NCBI RefSeq assembly: GCF_010729665.1
Contig: NZ_AP022610.1
Coordinates: 3,720,001-3,784,000, forward strand
DNA: 64,000 bases
Origin: Mycolicibacterium madagascariense
GTDB taxonomy: Bacteria; Actinomycetota; Actinomycetes; Mycobacteriales; Mycobacteriaceae
Direction of reading: 5' to 3'
Position 1 is the stretch's first letter. Every line of letters begins with the position of its first letter. The notes under the pieces were generated by a model. That model had not been told where the DNA came from and made no database searches. It worked only from the letters and a program-made list of their open reading frames with translations. Both the position numbers and the translations under genes were made by a program. Shown one piece after another: positions 1 to 8,677 of this stretch.

Positions 1-1560
1 CTCGAAACTGCGCTCGCCAGAAGGGGTTTGGCGCCATTCGCCCCAGGCGGGCGTGACGCCGTCGAGCAGCACCTTCTGTTCGCCGTACTGGGGATCGGGG
101 CCCACGTCGACGATCTTGTTGACGCGGAACGGCTGATAGGTGGCGTTGGGGTAGCGCACCTGGACGGGCACGTTGGCGTAGTTCACCAGCGGCGGCGGAG
201 GGGGCGGGAGCGGCAGGCCGACCCCCGGGAAGTAGCCGCCGCCGAAGAAGCTGCCCACCGCCACGTTGACGGCCTGGTTCACGGCGTTGGACACGACCGC
301 GGTGAAGCTGTACGCCGCATACTGCGCGACCTCGAGCACGACCCTGCCGAGCGGCGGGATCAACACGACGCGGGGGGCGTTCTGATACACGTAGACGATG
401 CGCACGGGATCGCGGTACGGGTTGCTCAGCACCGGCCGGTAGTACTCGTCGTAGTCGACCCAGTCCGGGCGCCACTGCCGGACGTTGCGATCCCAGCCGC
501 CGGCGAGCTGGACGTTGTCGTTGTTCCGGTTGTCGTTGTTCCGGTTGTCGTTGTTCCGGTTGTCGTTGTTCCGGTCGTTGCCGTTGCGGCCGTCCCTGCC
601 GAACGGGTCGCGGTCCCGGTCGGACACGTCGATCATCCGGGACACGTCGTCGATGTCCTGCTTGGGCGCCACGTCCGGCTTCGCCTCGACCACCGCGGCG
701 GTCTTGGCGATCTGGACGTCCTCGTCGGGCGCCTGCAACGTCTGCGGCGCGATCTTCTGAAGCGCCCGCGGCGTCGGTCCGGCCCCCGAGGAGGACGTGG
801 CCGAGTCCGCCGAGGTGGTGCTCGTCTCGCCGCTGCTACGCGCCGCCTCCGAGGACGACGGGGTCGACGCCGAATTCGGCGAGGACGGCGTCGACTCGGG
901 TGCGGACGGGTCGGCGGAACCGCTGCTGGTCGGGGGTTGCTGGCTGTCGCTCGAGCTGGGCGTGACCGCCTGCGGTGACCGCGGCGCCGCACTGCTCGGC
1001 GTGGCGGCGTCGGACGTCGCGGGGCTCGGGCTGCTGGGGCTCGGGCTGCTCGGGCTCGGACTGCTTTGGCTCTGGCTCGGACTGCTCTGGCTCGGGCTCG
1101 GCGAGCTTGCGGTCGTCGGGCTCTTGGTCACCGACGTCACCGGCGGAGGCGTGCTCGCCGTCGTCGGCGGGGCCTCCCTGGTCACCGGCGCCGGCGAATC
1201 CTGGGTCGGCGCGACGGGGGCGGCGGATCGGGTCGGGGGCGGCGCCACCGCGCTCGGCTGGGCGGCCGACGGAGCCGGGGCCGACGCCGGTTCGCTCGGC
1301 TCGGCGCTGGGCACCGAGACGGGAGCCGGTGCGACGGTCGGCACGTCTGCGGCGGTGGGTGCTTCACGGGTGGCGGCAGGGGCCTCCCGCGGCGCGGCGG
1401 GCTCCGGCACGACCGTGGTCGACGGAGCGGACGGATCGTCGCCCGGCTTGGCGAACGCCGGCGCGACGCCCCCGGTCAGCGCCGTCAACGAGACGACCAT
1501 TCCCGACGCGAGCACGGCACACGCCGTCCGTCGCCGGCACACCTTCAATGACGCACCCAC
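1..1560 (-). CDS. Secreted Pro/Ser/Thr-rich mycobacterial protein (3' end outside window)
   Basis: The frame is open for 520 codons from a GTG at 1560 to the left edge, so the C-terminus is missing. AAGGAGG lies just upstream of the start. The N-terminus is basic and then hydrophobic (VLASGMVVSLTALTGGVAPAFA), a Sec-type signal peptide. Residues about 45-270 are a low-complexity, probably extracytoplasmic stalk rich in Pro, Ser, Thr and Ala. Four R-N-N-D-N-type pentapeptides follow near residues 330-348. After about residue 350 the sequence becomes ordered (WRPDWVDYDEYYRP, then a hydrophobic stretch VVLEVAQYAAYSFTAVV near 405, then a Pro/Gly segment). The function is unknown. A cell-wall or surface role is inferred only from export and composition. 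Confidence 0.8.
   Translation of the reverse strand, partial: MGASLKVCRRRTACAVLASGMVVSLTALTGGVAPAFAKPGDDPSAPSTTVVPEPAAPREAPAATREAPTAADVPTVAPAPVSVPSAEPSEPASAPAPSAAQPSAVAPPPTRSAAPVAPTQDSPAPVTREAPPTTASTPPPVTSVTKSPTTASSPSPSQSSPSQSQSSPSPSSPSPSSPSPATSDAATPSSAAPRSPQAVTPSSSDSQQPPTSSGSADPSAPESTPSSPNSASTPSSSEAARSSGETSTTSADSATSSSGAGPTPRALQKIAPQTLQAPDEDVQIAKTAAVVEAKPDVAPKQDIDDVSRMIDVSDRDRDPFGRDGRNGNDRNNDNRNNDNRNNDNRNNDNVQLAGGWDRNVRQWRPDWVDYDEYYRPVLSNPYRDPVRIVYVYQNAPRVVLIPPLGRVVLEVAQYAAYSFTAVVSNAVNQAVNVAVGSFFGGGYFPGVGLPLPPPPPPLVNYANVPVQVRYPNATYQPFRVNKIVDVGPDPQYGEQKVLLDGVTPAWGEWRQTPSGERSFE
515..574. repeat. Four perfect 15-bp tandem repeats inside a CDS
   Basis: The unit TTGTCGTTGTTCCGG occurs four times head to tail with no mismatch. 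On the minus strand it encodes an Asn/Asp/Arg pentapeptide repeat of the secreted protein. The unit is a multiple of three, so slippage would change copy number without a frameshift. This is a coding microsatellite and not a CRISPR array. Confidence 0.9.
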
Positions 1561-1643
1561 AGTGCAGCGCCTCCTTAGCGAATGTCCCCCGACACTGGCC
1601 ACCGGCCAGCTTCACCTAGGACATCGGCTGGAGGCCAGATTCG

Positions 1644-3275
1644 TTACAGGCTTTCCACAGGCGGGCGCGCCGGCGGGATCGCCGCCAGCAGGGAGCGGGT
1701 GTAGTCGTCGCGGGGTTCGGCGAACAAGTCGGCGGCCGGGCGATACTCCACCGCGCGGCCCGCGCGCAGCACCAGCACGTCGTGGCTGACCTGCTGAATG
1801 ACGGCGAGGTCGTGCCCGATGAACAGGTAGGTCAGGCCCAGTCGCTGCTGCAGATCGGCCAACAACTCCAAGACCTGCGCCTGCACCGACACGTCGAGGG
1901 ACGCCGTGGACTCGTCGAGGATCAGCAACTCGGGCTCCAGCCCGAGGGCCCGGGCGATGCTGACCCGCTGGCGCTGGCCCCCCGACAGCTCGTGCGGGTA
2001 GCGGTCGGCGAACGACGCCGGCAGTCCGACGAGCTCGAGCAACTCCTCGACCCGGGCCTGCCGGTCGGCCTTGCCCTCGCGCAGCTCGTGCACGGCGATC
2101 GGCTCGCCGACCGACGCCCCCACCGGCAGGCGCGGATTCAGTGACGCGAACGGGTCCTGCAGCACCAGACCCATGCGCCGCCGCAGCGCTTTCTCGGCCC
2201 GGCGACCGCCGCGGCGTCCGACGGCCAGCACGTCGTCACCGCCGAGCGTCACCGTCCCGGCGTCGGGCCGCACCAACCCGGTCAGCGCGGCGGCCACGGT
2301 CGACTTGCCCGACCCCGACTCCCCGACCAGTCCGAGGGTCGCGCCGCGCCGGATCCGGAACGACAGGTTCTGCACCGCGTGCACGGTCGACCTCCCGGTG
2401 GGGGTCGTCACGGGGAACCGGACGTCGAGGCCGACCACCTCCAGCAGCGTCTCGGCGTCGTCGGCCACCGGCGGCGGGCCTGCCGAGCCCACCAGCGGCC
2501 GGGCGTCGAGCAGCTGGCGGGTGTAGGGCTGCTGCGGATGGTCGAACACGTCGAGCACCGGCGCCTGCTCGACGACCTGGCCCGCCGCCAGCACGGTGAC
2601 GTCGTCGGCGACCTGACCGATGACACCCAGGTCGTGACTGATCCACACCACCGCGGTGCCGAAGTCGCGCTGCAGATCTGCGACCAGGTCGATGATCTGC
2701 GCCTGGGTGGTGACGTCCAGGGACGTGGTCGGCTCGTCGGCGATGAGCAGTTCCGGGTCACACGCGAGTGCGATCGCGATCATCACGCGCTGACGCTGCC
2801 CACCCGACAGTTGATGCGGATAGGAACGCAGCCGGTCCTCGGGGTGGGGCAGACCGACGGCCTCGAGCAGTTCGAGCGCCCGCGCCTTGGCTGCCCTCCT
2901 GGTCGGATGACGATGCGCCTCAAGGGATTCGGTGATCTGGCGTTCAAGGGTCAACAGCGGGTTGAGCGACGTCCCCGGGTCCTGGAAGACGAAGCCGACC
3001 CGACCGCCGTGCACGCCGCGCAACGTCCGCGGGGACGCACCGATCAGCTCCGTCGAGTCCCGTTCGCCCGCAAGCACACTCGATCCGGTGACGACGGCGC
3101 CGGGAGCGTCCAGCAGTCCCGTCGCGGCGAGCACCGTCATGGACTTCCCGGAACCGGACTCCCCGACGATGCCGAGCGTCGCCTCCCTGCGCACCCGAAG
3201 GGAGACGCCGCGGACGATGTGCGTGTCGCCGATCCGGACGTGGAGGTCCTCGACGGTCAGGACGGGCGCGCTCAC
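1644..3275 (-). CDS. dppD: Dipeptide/oligopeptide ABC transporter, fused dual ATPase DppD
   Basis: This 543-residue protein carries two complete ABC ATPase modules in one chain (DppD plus DppF equivalents). Walker A GESGSGKS occurs at residues 38-45 and 318-325, and LSGGQ signatures at 156-160 and 430-434. Walker B Asp-Glu pairs are at about 180 and 454. It would energise peptide import at the inner face of the membrane. Its ATG overlaps the dppC stop by 4 bp and it is last in a four-gene operon. The length and A-B-C-D order match M. tuberculosis Rv3666c-Rv3663c, where the ATPase is 548 residues. The exact substrate is inferred from this synteny. Confidence 0.93.
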   Translation of the reverse strand: MSAPVLTVEDLHVRIGDTHIVRGVSLRVRREATLGIVGESGSGKSMTVLAATGLLDAPGAVVTGSSVLAGERDSTELIGASPRTLRGVHGGRVGFVFQDPGTSLNPLLTLERQITESLEAHRHPTRRAAKARALELLEAVGLPHPEDRLRSYPHQLSGGQRQRVMIAIALACDPELLIADEPTTSLDVTTQAQIIDLVADLQRDFGTAVVWISHDLGVIGQVADDVTVLAAGQVVEQAPVLDVFDHPQQPYTRQLLDARPLVGSAGPPPVADDAETLLEVVGLDVRFPVTTPTGRSTVHAVQNLSFRIRRGATLGLVGESGSGKSTVAAALTGLVRPDAGTVTLGGDDVLAVGRRGGRRAEKALRRRMGLVLQDPFASLNPRLPVGASVGEPIAVHELREGKADRQARVEELLELVGLPASFADRYPHELSGGQRQRVSIARALGLEPELLILDESTASLDVSVQAQVLELLADLQQRLGLTYLFIGHDLAVIQQVSHDVLVLRAGRAVEYRPAADLFAEPRDDYTRSLLAAIPPARPPVESL

Positions 3276-4162
3276 TGCTTCCTCCGCGCCTCGGCCAGCG
3301 TGCGCTGCTTGGGGTCCAGCACGTCGCGCATGCCGTCACCGAACAGGTTGAACGCGAGCACGATCACGAAGATCGCCGCCCCGGGAAAGACCGCCATCCA
3401 CCAGGCCAGCGTGACGAAACCCTGGGAGTCGAAGATCATCCGGCCCAGCGACGGCTCCGGCGGCTGGATGCCGAGACCGAGGAAGGACAGGGCCGCCTCG
3501 GACAGGATCGCGAACGCCAGCGACAGCGACGTCTGCACGATCAGTGGCCCGGCGATGTTCGGGAGCACGTGGCGGATCAGGATGTAGCCGTGCCCCGTGC
3601 CCATGGTGCGCGACACCTGGACGAAGGGTTCGACCCTGACGCCGAGGGTGCTGGCGCGGGCGACGCGGGCGAAGATCGGGGTGTAGACGACGCCGATGGC
3701 GAGCATCGTGGTGGTGATGCCCGGGCCGAGGATGGCCACGATCGCCAGGGCCAGCAGCAGCACCGGGAACGCGAACATGACGTCGACGACGCGCATGAAC
3801 ACCGTGTCGACCCACCCGCCGCGATATCCGGCGACCACGCCGATGGTGACCCCGACGACGACGGCGAACAGGACGCTCACCACCGCCACCTCCATCGAGG
3901 CCTGCACGGCGACCAGCACCCTGGACAGCACGTCGCGGCCGAGCTCGTCGGTGCCGAACCAGTGCGCACCGCTGGGACCGCGCAGGGCGCTCGGCACGTC
4001 GACGTCGTTGATGCCCTGCGGCGCAAGCCATTTCGCACCCACGGCGACGACGAGCACCACCGCCAGGATCACGGTGCTCGCGACCGTGACGGGGTTGCCC
4101 GCCAGCAGGCGCCACGAGCTGACCCGCCCGGCCGGCGGGTTCTCGGTGAGCGGTGGGGTCAT
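3272..4162 (-). CDS. dppC: Dipeptide ABC transporter permease DppC
   Basis: The protein has 296 residues. ATG 4162 was chosen because it overlaps the dppB stop as ATGA. The open frame continues further upstream, but only antisense to dppB and with unnatural composition. An N-terminal membrane helix (VASTVILAVVLVVAVGA) is followed by the soluble segment with HWFGTDELGRDVLSRV that is typical of OppC/DppC proteins. The inner-membrane transport domain follows, with the cytoplasmic EAA-type loop EAALSFLGLGIQPPEPSLG that docks on the ATPase. It forms the channel with DppB. A further 4-bp overlap joins it to dppD. Confidence 0.93.
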   Translation of the reverse strand: MTPPLTENPPAGRVSSWRLLAGNPVTVASTVILAVVLVVAVGAKWLAPQGINDVDVPSALRGPSGAHWFGTDELGRDVLSRVLVAVQASMEVAVVSVLFAVVVGVTIGVVAGYRGGWVDTVFMRVVDVMFAFPVLLLALAIVAILGPGITTTMLAIGVVYTPIFARVARASTLGVRVEPFVQVSRTMGTGHGYILIRHVLPNIAGPLIVQTSLSLAFAILSEAALSFLGLGIQPPEPSLGRMIFDSQGFVTLAWWMAVFPGAAIFVIVLAFNLFGDGMRDVLDPKQRTLAEARRKQ

Positions 4163-5115
4163 GCCAGCCTGATCCTCGGGTCGACGACGGCGTACAGCAG
4201 GTCCACCAGCAGGTTGATCACCAGGAACAGCACCGCCATCAGCAGCACCGCACCCTGGATGACCGGATAGTCCCTGGCGGCCACCGAGTTGTAGACCAGG
4301 CGACCGAGGCCCGGCCAGGCGAACACCACCTCCACGACGATCACGCCGCCGAGGATGGTCGCGAGTTGGATGCCGGTGATGGTGAGGATCGGCACCAGCG
4401 CGTTGCGGACGGTGTGGCGCAGCGTCACCACCCGCGGCGACAGACCCTTCGAGCGGGCGGTGCGCACGTAACCCATTGCGGCGACTTCGAGTACGGCCGA
4501 GCGGACGTACCGGGTGAGGATCGCGGCGGCGACGAGGCCGACCGTCAGTCCCGGTAGGACGAGGTGGCTCAACCACCCGCCGGGGTCGGTCGTCAGCGGG
4601 CGGTAGCCCGACGTGGGCAACCAGTGCAGGGTGCTGGCGAACAGCGCGATCAGCAGGATGCCCATCCAGAAGTCGGGTATCGAGACACCGAACTGACTGG
4701 TGACCCGGACGATCGCATCACTGGTCCTGCCCTCGTGCAGCGCCGACCAGATGCCTGCGGGCAGCGCGATCAGCAGCGCGACGACGATGCCGAACCCGGC
4801 GAGGGACACCGTCGCCGGCAATCGGTCCAGCAGGATCTGCACGACGGGGTCGCCGTTGCGGAAGCTGACTCCCAGGTTGCCGGTGAATGCCGAACCCACG
4901 TAGCTCGCGAACTGCGCGAGCAGCGGTCGGTCCAAACCGCTTGCGGCCCTGAGCGCGTCGTAGGCCTCCGGGGTGTAGCGCGTTCCCAGCGCGATGCGAA
5001 CCGGATCGCCGGGCACCAGCTGAACGAGGGCGAACACGACGATCAGGACGCCGATCAACACGACCAGCGAATAGGCGAGGCGGCGGGCGAGGAACCGCAC
5101 GACGGGGTGGCTCAC
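4159..5115 (-). CDS. dppB: Dipeptide ABC transporter permease DppB
   Basis: This 318-residue integral membrane permease has the OppB/DppB layout. A first helix near residues 13-35 is followed by a periplasmic loop with the family sequence LVPGDPVRIALG, then the transport domain with VRTARSKGLSPRVV, the EAA-loop region that contacts the ATPase. The C-terminus ends in the family-typical DPRIRL. It overlaps dppA and dppC by 4 bp each, so the operon is translationally coupled. The heterodimeric DppB-DppC pore is known for the family. Confidence 0.93.
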   Translation of the reverse strand: MSHPVVRFLARRLAYSLVVLIGVLIVVFALVQLVPGDPVRIALGTRYTPEAYDALRAASGLDRPLLAQFASYVGSAFTGNLGVSFRNGDPVVQILLDRLPATVSLAGFGIVVALLIALPAGIWSALHEGRTSDAIVRVTSQFGVSIPDFWMGILLIALFASTLHWLPTSGYRPLTTDPGGWLSHLVLPGLTVGLVAAAILTRYVRSAVLEVAAMGYVRTARSKGLSPRVVTLRHTVRNALVPILTITGIQLATILGGVIVVEVVFAWPGLGRLVYNSVAARDYPVIQGAVLLMAVLFLVINLLVDLLYAVVDPRIRLA

Positions 5116-6635
5116 TGCCGTCCCCCGCCGTCGAGGCTGGCCGTCCTGAACCGGATCGCACCGTCGCGGCGCGCCTCGTAGCCCGAGAGCCGGGTGGTCC
5201 AGGCCTGCACCACCGACGGGTTGTAGAGGTAGATGTAGCTGACCTGGTCGGCGATGATCGTCGCGGCGGTGGCGTAATCACGTTGTCGCACTTGCCGGTT
5301 GGTCTCGACCCGACCCGCGTCGAGCAGCCGGTCGACCTCGGGGTTGGAGAACTTCTGCGCGTTGCTCGTCCCGTTCGTGTGGTGCTGCGCGTAGTAGAAG
5401 TCGTCGGGGTCGATGTTGCCGAGCCAGCCCATCATCAACATGTCGAAGTGGCCGGAGTTCTGCTCGTCGAGCCACGTCGCGAAGTCCACGGTCCGGATGT
5501 GCACCGCGATCCCGAGCGGGGCGAGGTTGTCCGCGATGACCTGGGCGGCGGTGACCGTCTCGGGGTACTGGCTGGTGACCAGCATGTCCATGGAGGTGGG
5601 GTGCGCACCCGCCTCCTGCAGCAGGCGCTTGGCCTGATCGATGTCATGGCGGTACCTGTCGTAGGGGGTGTACCACGGATTGCCCTTCGGGATGGCCAGC
5701 TGATTGGCGGTCGCGCTGCCGTAGCTGGTGGCCTGGACGATCGATTGCCGGTCGATGCCGTAGGCGATGGCCTGGCGGACCCGCGGATCGTTCCACGGGG
5801 CGCGGGCCTCGTTGAGGGCCAGGTACCAGTAGTCGTTGCTCGGCGTGACCGCGAGCGTGAGGGAGTCGTCACCGCGCAGTTGGGTGATGCGCTGGGCGGG
5901 CACCGAGTCGGTCCAGTCGACCTCACCGGCCTGCAGCGCCGAGAGCGCGGTCGACGGTTCGGTGATGAACTCGAAGGTCACGCCGGGCACCTTGGGCGCG
6001 CCGCCCCAGTACTTGGGGTTGGCCGCCAGCACGATCGAGTCGCCGCTCTTCTGCGACACGAACGAGAACGGTCCGGTCCCGATCGGATGCGTCGCGATCT
6101 GGCCGCTCTCGACGTTCCTGCGCGACACGATCGCCATGCCCTTGAACCCGCCGAGGTTGGTGAGCAGGTTGGGGGTCGGGTGCGCGACGCGGATGACGAC
6201 GGTGTCCGGCCCCTGGGCGCGAACGTCGGTGACCGCACTGAGCTTGTCGACGTTGGCCAGCTTGCCGTCGATGATCCGGTGATAGGAGTAGACGACGTCA
6301 TCGGCCGTGAACGGCGTGCCGTCGTGGAACGTGACGCCGGGGCGCAGCTGGAAGGTCCACGTGAGCTGGTCGGGTGACACCGTCCACGACTGGGCGAGCG
6401 CGGGCCGCATCTCGAGATTGGCGTCGGGTTCGACCAGGGTGTCGAACACGTTCTCCAGCACCTCGAAGGAGAAGTAGGCCGACGTCTTCTGGGGGTCGAG
6501 CTGGTCGGGTTCACCGGCGATCGCGGCGATCAGGTTGCCCGACGATTGTCCGAGGTCGACGCGTCGAGCGGGTGCACACGACACGGCCCCGAGCAGGGCG
6601 ACCACGATGGCGACGACGGCCAGGGGGTGTCGCAT
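5112..6635 (-). CDS. dppA: Dipeptide-binding lipoprotein DppA (family 5 solute-binding protein)
   Basis: This 507-residue family 5 extracellular solute-binding protein starts with a lipoprotein signal peptide (MRHPLAVVAIVVALLGAVSC, with Cys20 as the probable lipidated residue). The mature part has family hallmarks such as LRPGVTFHDGTPFTADDVVYS near residue 100 and VRQAIAYGIDRQSIV near 290. It would capture peptides, or haem as reported for mycobacterial Dpp, outside the membrane and deliver them to DppBC. It is first in the operon and diverges from the HNH gene across 79 bp, which should hold the operon promoter. Confidence 0.9.
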   Translation of the reverse strand: MRHPLAVVAIVVALLGAVSCAPARRVDLGQSSGNLIAAIAGEPDQLDPQKTSAYFSFEVLENVFDTLVEPDANLEMRPALAQSWTVSPDQLTWTFQLRPGVTFHDGTPFTADDVVYSYHRIIDGKLANVDKLSAVTDVRAQGPDTVVIRVAHPTPNLLTNLGGFKGMAIVSRRNVESGQIATHPIGTGPFSFVSQKSGDSIVLAANPKYWGGAPKVPGVTFEFITEPSTALSALQAGEVDWTDSVPAQRITQLRGDDSLTLAVTPSNDYWYLALNEARAPWNDPRVRQAIAYGIDRQSIVQATSYGSATANQLAIPKGNPWYTPYDRYRHDIDQAKRLLQEAGAHPTSMDMLVTSQYPETVTAAQVIADNLAPLGIAVHIRTVDFATWLDEQNSGHFDMLMMGWLGNIDPDDFYYAQHHTNGTSNAQKFSNPEVDRLLDAGRVETNRQVRQRDYATAATIIADQVSYIYLYNPSVVQAWTTRLSGYEARRDGAIRFRTASLDGGGRQ

Positions 6636-6714
6636 TGGGCCCGTCTACCCCCTGAGCTGCCGACGCACACGTCGAGGCCGGACCGATGTCAGACCCCGCT
6701 GCCATCATGATCAC

Positions 6715-7995
6715 ATGGCGTCCACCGCGACCACGTGCTCTCCCGCTGAGCGGATCGGGGTGCTGTTCGAGGAGTTGGCGGAGTTGACCGGCCAGCGCAA
6801 CGCCATCGACGGACGCATCGTGGACATCGTCGCCGAGATCGACCACGACGGCATCTGGGGCAACACCGGCTGCCGCTCCCTGCCCGCCCTGATCGCCTGG
6901 AAGACCGGCACCTCCCTGCGCAACGCCGAGACCGTCGCCGCCATCGCCCACCGCAGCCCCGAACTCCCCCAGTGCACCGCCGCCCTGCGCGCGGGTCAGC
7001 TGTCGCTGGATCAGGTCGGCGTCATCGCCGAACGCGCGGGTGAGGGATCCGACGCGCACTACGCCCAGCTCGCCGCCAGCGCGACCGTCGCCCAGCTGCG
7101 CACCGCGATCAAGCTCGAACCCCGCCCCGACCCCGAACCGAAGCCCACCTCCCCGCCCCCGCGCGCGATCACGAAGACCGACGGCGAGCAATCCACGACC
7201 TGGCGCATCACCCTGCCGCACCCCGAAGCCGCCACCTTCGACGCCGCTCTGCAGTCCCACCACGACGGCCTCGTCGCGCAGTGGAAGCGCGACCACGCCG
7301 ACGACTCGGGCGAGGACGGGCCGGACCCCACCGGCCCGGTCGACGACCGCGACGTCCAGCTGTCGCCGCTGCCCACCCGGGTGGACGGCTTCATGAGTCT
7401 CGTCGAAGCCGGCTGGGACGCCGACGTCGCTCGCCGCCCCCACGGGCAACGCACCACCGTCGTCGTGCACCTCGACGTCGAATCACGGGTCGCCGCACTA
7501 CATCTCGGGCCGCTGCTGCCCGACGGCGACCGCCAGTACCTGACCTGCGATGCGACCTGCGAGGTGTGGTTCGAACGCCACGGCCGACCGATCGGGTCCG
7601 GGCGCGAGACCCGGGTGATCAGCCGCCGACTGCGCCGCGCGCTGGAGCACCGCGACCACTGCTGCGTGGTCCCCGGCTGCGCGGCGACCCGCGGCCTGCA
7701 CGCCCACCACCTCGTCCACTGGGAGGACGGCGGGCCCACCGAACTGGCCAACCTCGTCCTGGTGTGCCCGTATCACCACCGGTTGCACCACCGCGGGCTG
7801 ATCACCCTGCGCGGCCCCGCCCACCACCTGCTGGTGACCAACGCCGCGGGCGAACCCCTGACCTCGGCGTCGCTGGCCCGCTCGCCGACCACACCACCGC
7901 CGCGGGTCGCCCCCTGCCGCGGCCCGACCGGCGAACGCGCCGACTGGTGGTGGTACGACCCCTTCGAAACCCCACCACCACCCTCGCCGAACTAG
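6715..7995 (+). CDS. HNH endonuclease of the DUF222 / 13E12-repeat family
   Basis: The protein has 426 residues from ATG 6715. The frame is open further upstream, but that part overlaps the dppA start and has no family sequence. The N-terminal two thirds are a DUF222 domain (IGVLFEELAELTGQRNAIDG, then LRAGQLSLDQVGVIAERAG). The C-terminus holds a Cys-rich HNH nuclease motif (CCVVPGCAATRGLHAHHLVHW, then CPYHHRLHHRG). This family exists in many divergent copies in mycobacterial genomes, and its biological role is unsettled. It ends 16 bp from the convergent GntR gene. Confidence 0.9.
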   Translation: MASTATTCSPAERIGVLFEELAELTGQRNAIDGRIVDIVAEIDHDGIWGNTGCRSLPALIAWKTGTSLRNAETVAAIAHRSPELPQCTAALRAGQLSLDQVGVIAERAGEGSDAHYAQLAASATVAQLRTAIKLEPRPDPEPKPTSPPPRAITKTDGEQSTTWRITLPHPEAATFDAALQSHHDGLVAQWKRDHADDSGEDGPDPTGPVDDRDVQLSPLPTRVDGFMSLVEAGWDADVARRPHGQRTTVVVHLDVESRVAALHLGPLLPDGDRQYLTCDATCEVWFERHGRPIGSGRETRVISRRLRRALEHRDHCCVVPGCAATRGLHAHHLVHWEDGGPTELANLVLVCPYHHRLHHRGLITLRGPAHHLLVTNAAGEPLTSASLARSPTTPPPRVAPCRGPTGERADWWWYDPFETPPPPSPN

Positions 7996-8011
7996 GCGCC
8001 GAACGAGCGGC

Positions 8012-8677
8012 CTACCCGCCCATCCGGTCGCGCATGGCGTCGAACGTCGGCTGCCGGTCGCGCTCGATGTGGGCGTAGGCCACGGACTCGGCGACCCGCT
8101 CGTTGCCGGAGGCAATCGCGTCACGCAGCAGGACGTGGTCGTGGAACGCCTCGTCGGCGGGCAGTCCACTGGTCAGGAAGAACAGCCACGTGATGCGTCC
8201 GGAGATCGACTGCATCAACCTGATCAGCAGCTCGTTGGCCGACGTCGCGATGACGGCCTCGTGGAAGGCGGTGCTGGTCTTGGCGATGGCGTAGGCATCA
8301 CCCCCGGCGACGGTCCGCTGGGCCTCGGCCAGCGCGTGGTCCAGTGCGTCCATCGGGCCGCCGAGGCCGACCTGCCGGGCGGCGTAGCGCGCCGCCCCCA
8401 CCTCCATCGACAGGCGCACGTCGAACAGGTCGTCGATGGACTTGGCGTCCCAGCGGGCCACGACCGCCCCTCGCCGTGGGCGCGAGTGCACGAAGCCGTC
8501 GCGCTCCAGCCACGGCACCGCCTCCCGCAGCGGGACGCGCGAGACGTCGAGCTCCTCCCCGATGCGCTGCTCCGGGAGCCGGCTGCCCTGCGGGTACTGC
8601 CCCAGGATGATCCGTTCCCTGACCGTGGAGTAGATGTAGCGCGACAGCGACGGTCGCTGGGACTCCGGGTCGGTCAC
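8012..8677 (-). CDS. GntR-family regulator (FadR/FCD subfamily), last gene of the ten-gene operon
   Basis: The protein has 221 residues. An N-terminal winged helix (residues about 10-75, VRERIILGQYPQGSRLPEQRI, then LDVSRVPLREAVPWLERDGFV) is followed by an all-helical FCD ligand-binding domain with the usual Asp/His positions (DVRLSMEVGAARYAA, FHEAVI, FHDHVLLRDAI). The GTG start overlaps the binding-protein stop as GTGA, so it is cotranslated with the transporter. FCD regulators are normally repressors released by a pathway metabolite. It probably controls this operon through the palindrome at 18942-18955, which is an inference from context. Confidence 0.9.
   Translation of the reverse strand: MTDPESQRPSLSRYIYSTVRERIILGQYPQGSRLPEQRIGEELDVSRVPLREAVPWLERDGFVHSRPRRGAVVARWDAKSIDDLFDVRLSMEVGAARYAARQVGLGGPMDALDHALAEAQRTVAGGDAYAIAKTSTAFHEAVIATSANELLIRLMQSISGRITWLFFLTSGLPADEAFHDHVLLRDAIASGNERVAESVAYAHIERDRQPTFDAMRDRMGG

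Noticed and set aside
515..574. Tandem repeats as a CRISPR array
   Set aside because: Units are 15 bp without spacers, in frame within a coding sequence, and no cas genes are present.
28..1789. Several long plus-strand open frames with Val/Gly or Leu/Gly-rich products
   Set aside because: They are antisense to the Pro/Ser/Thr-rich secreted protein and arise from its GC-rich low-complexity codons. None has a ribosome site or a family motif.
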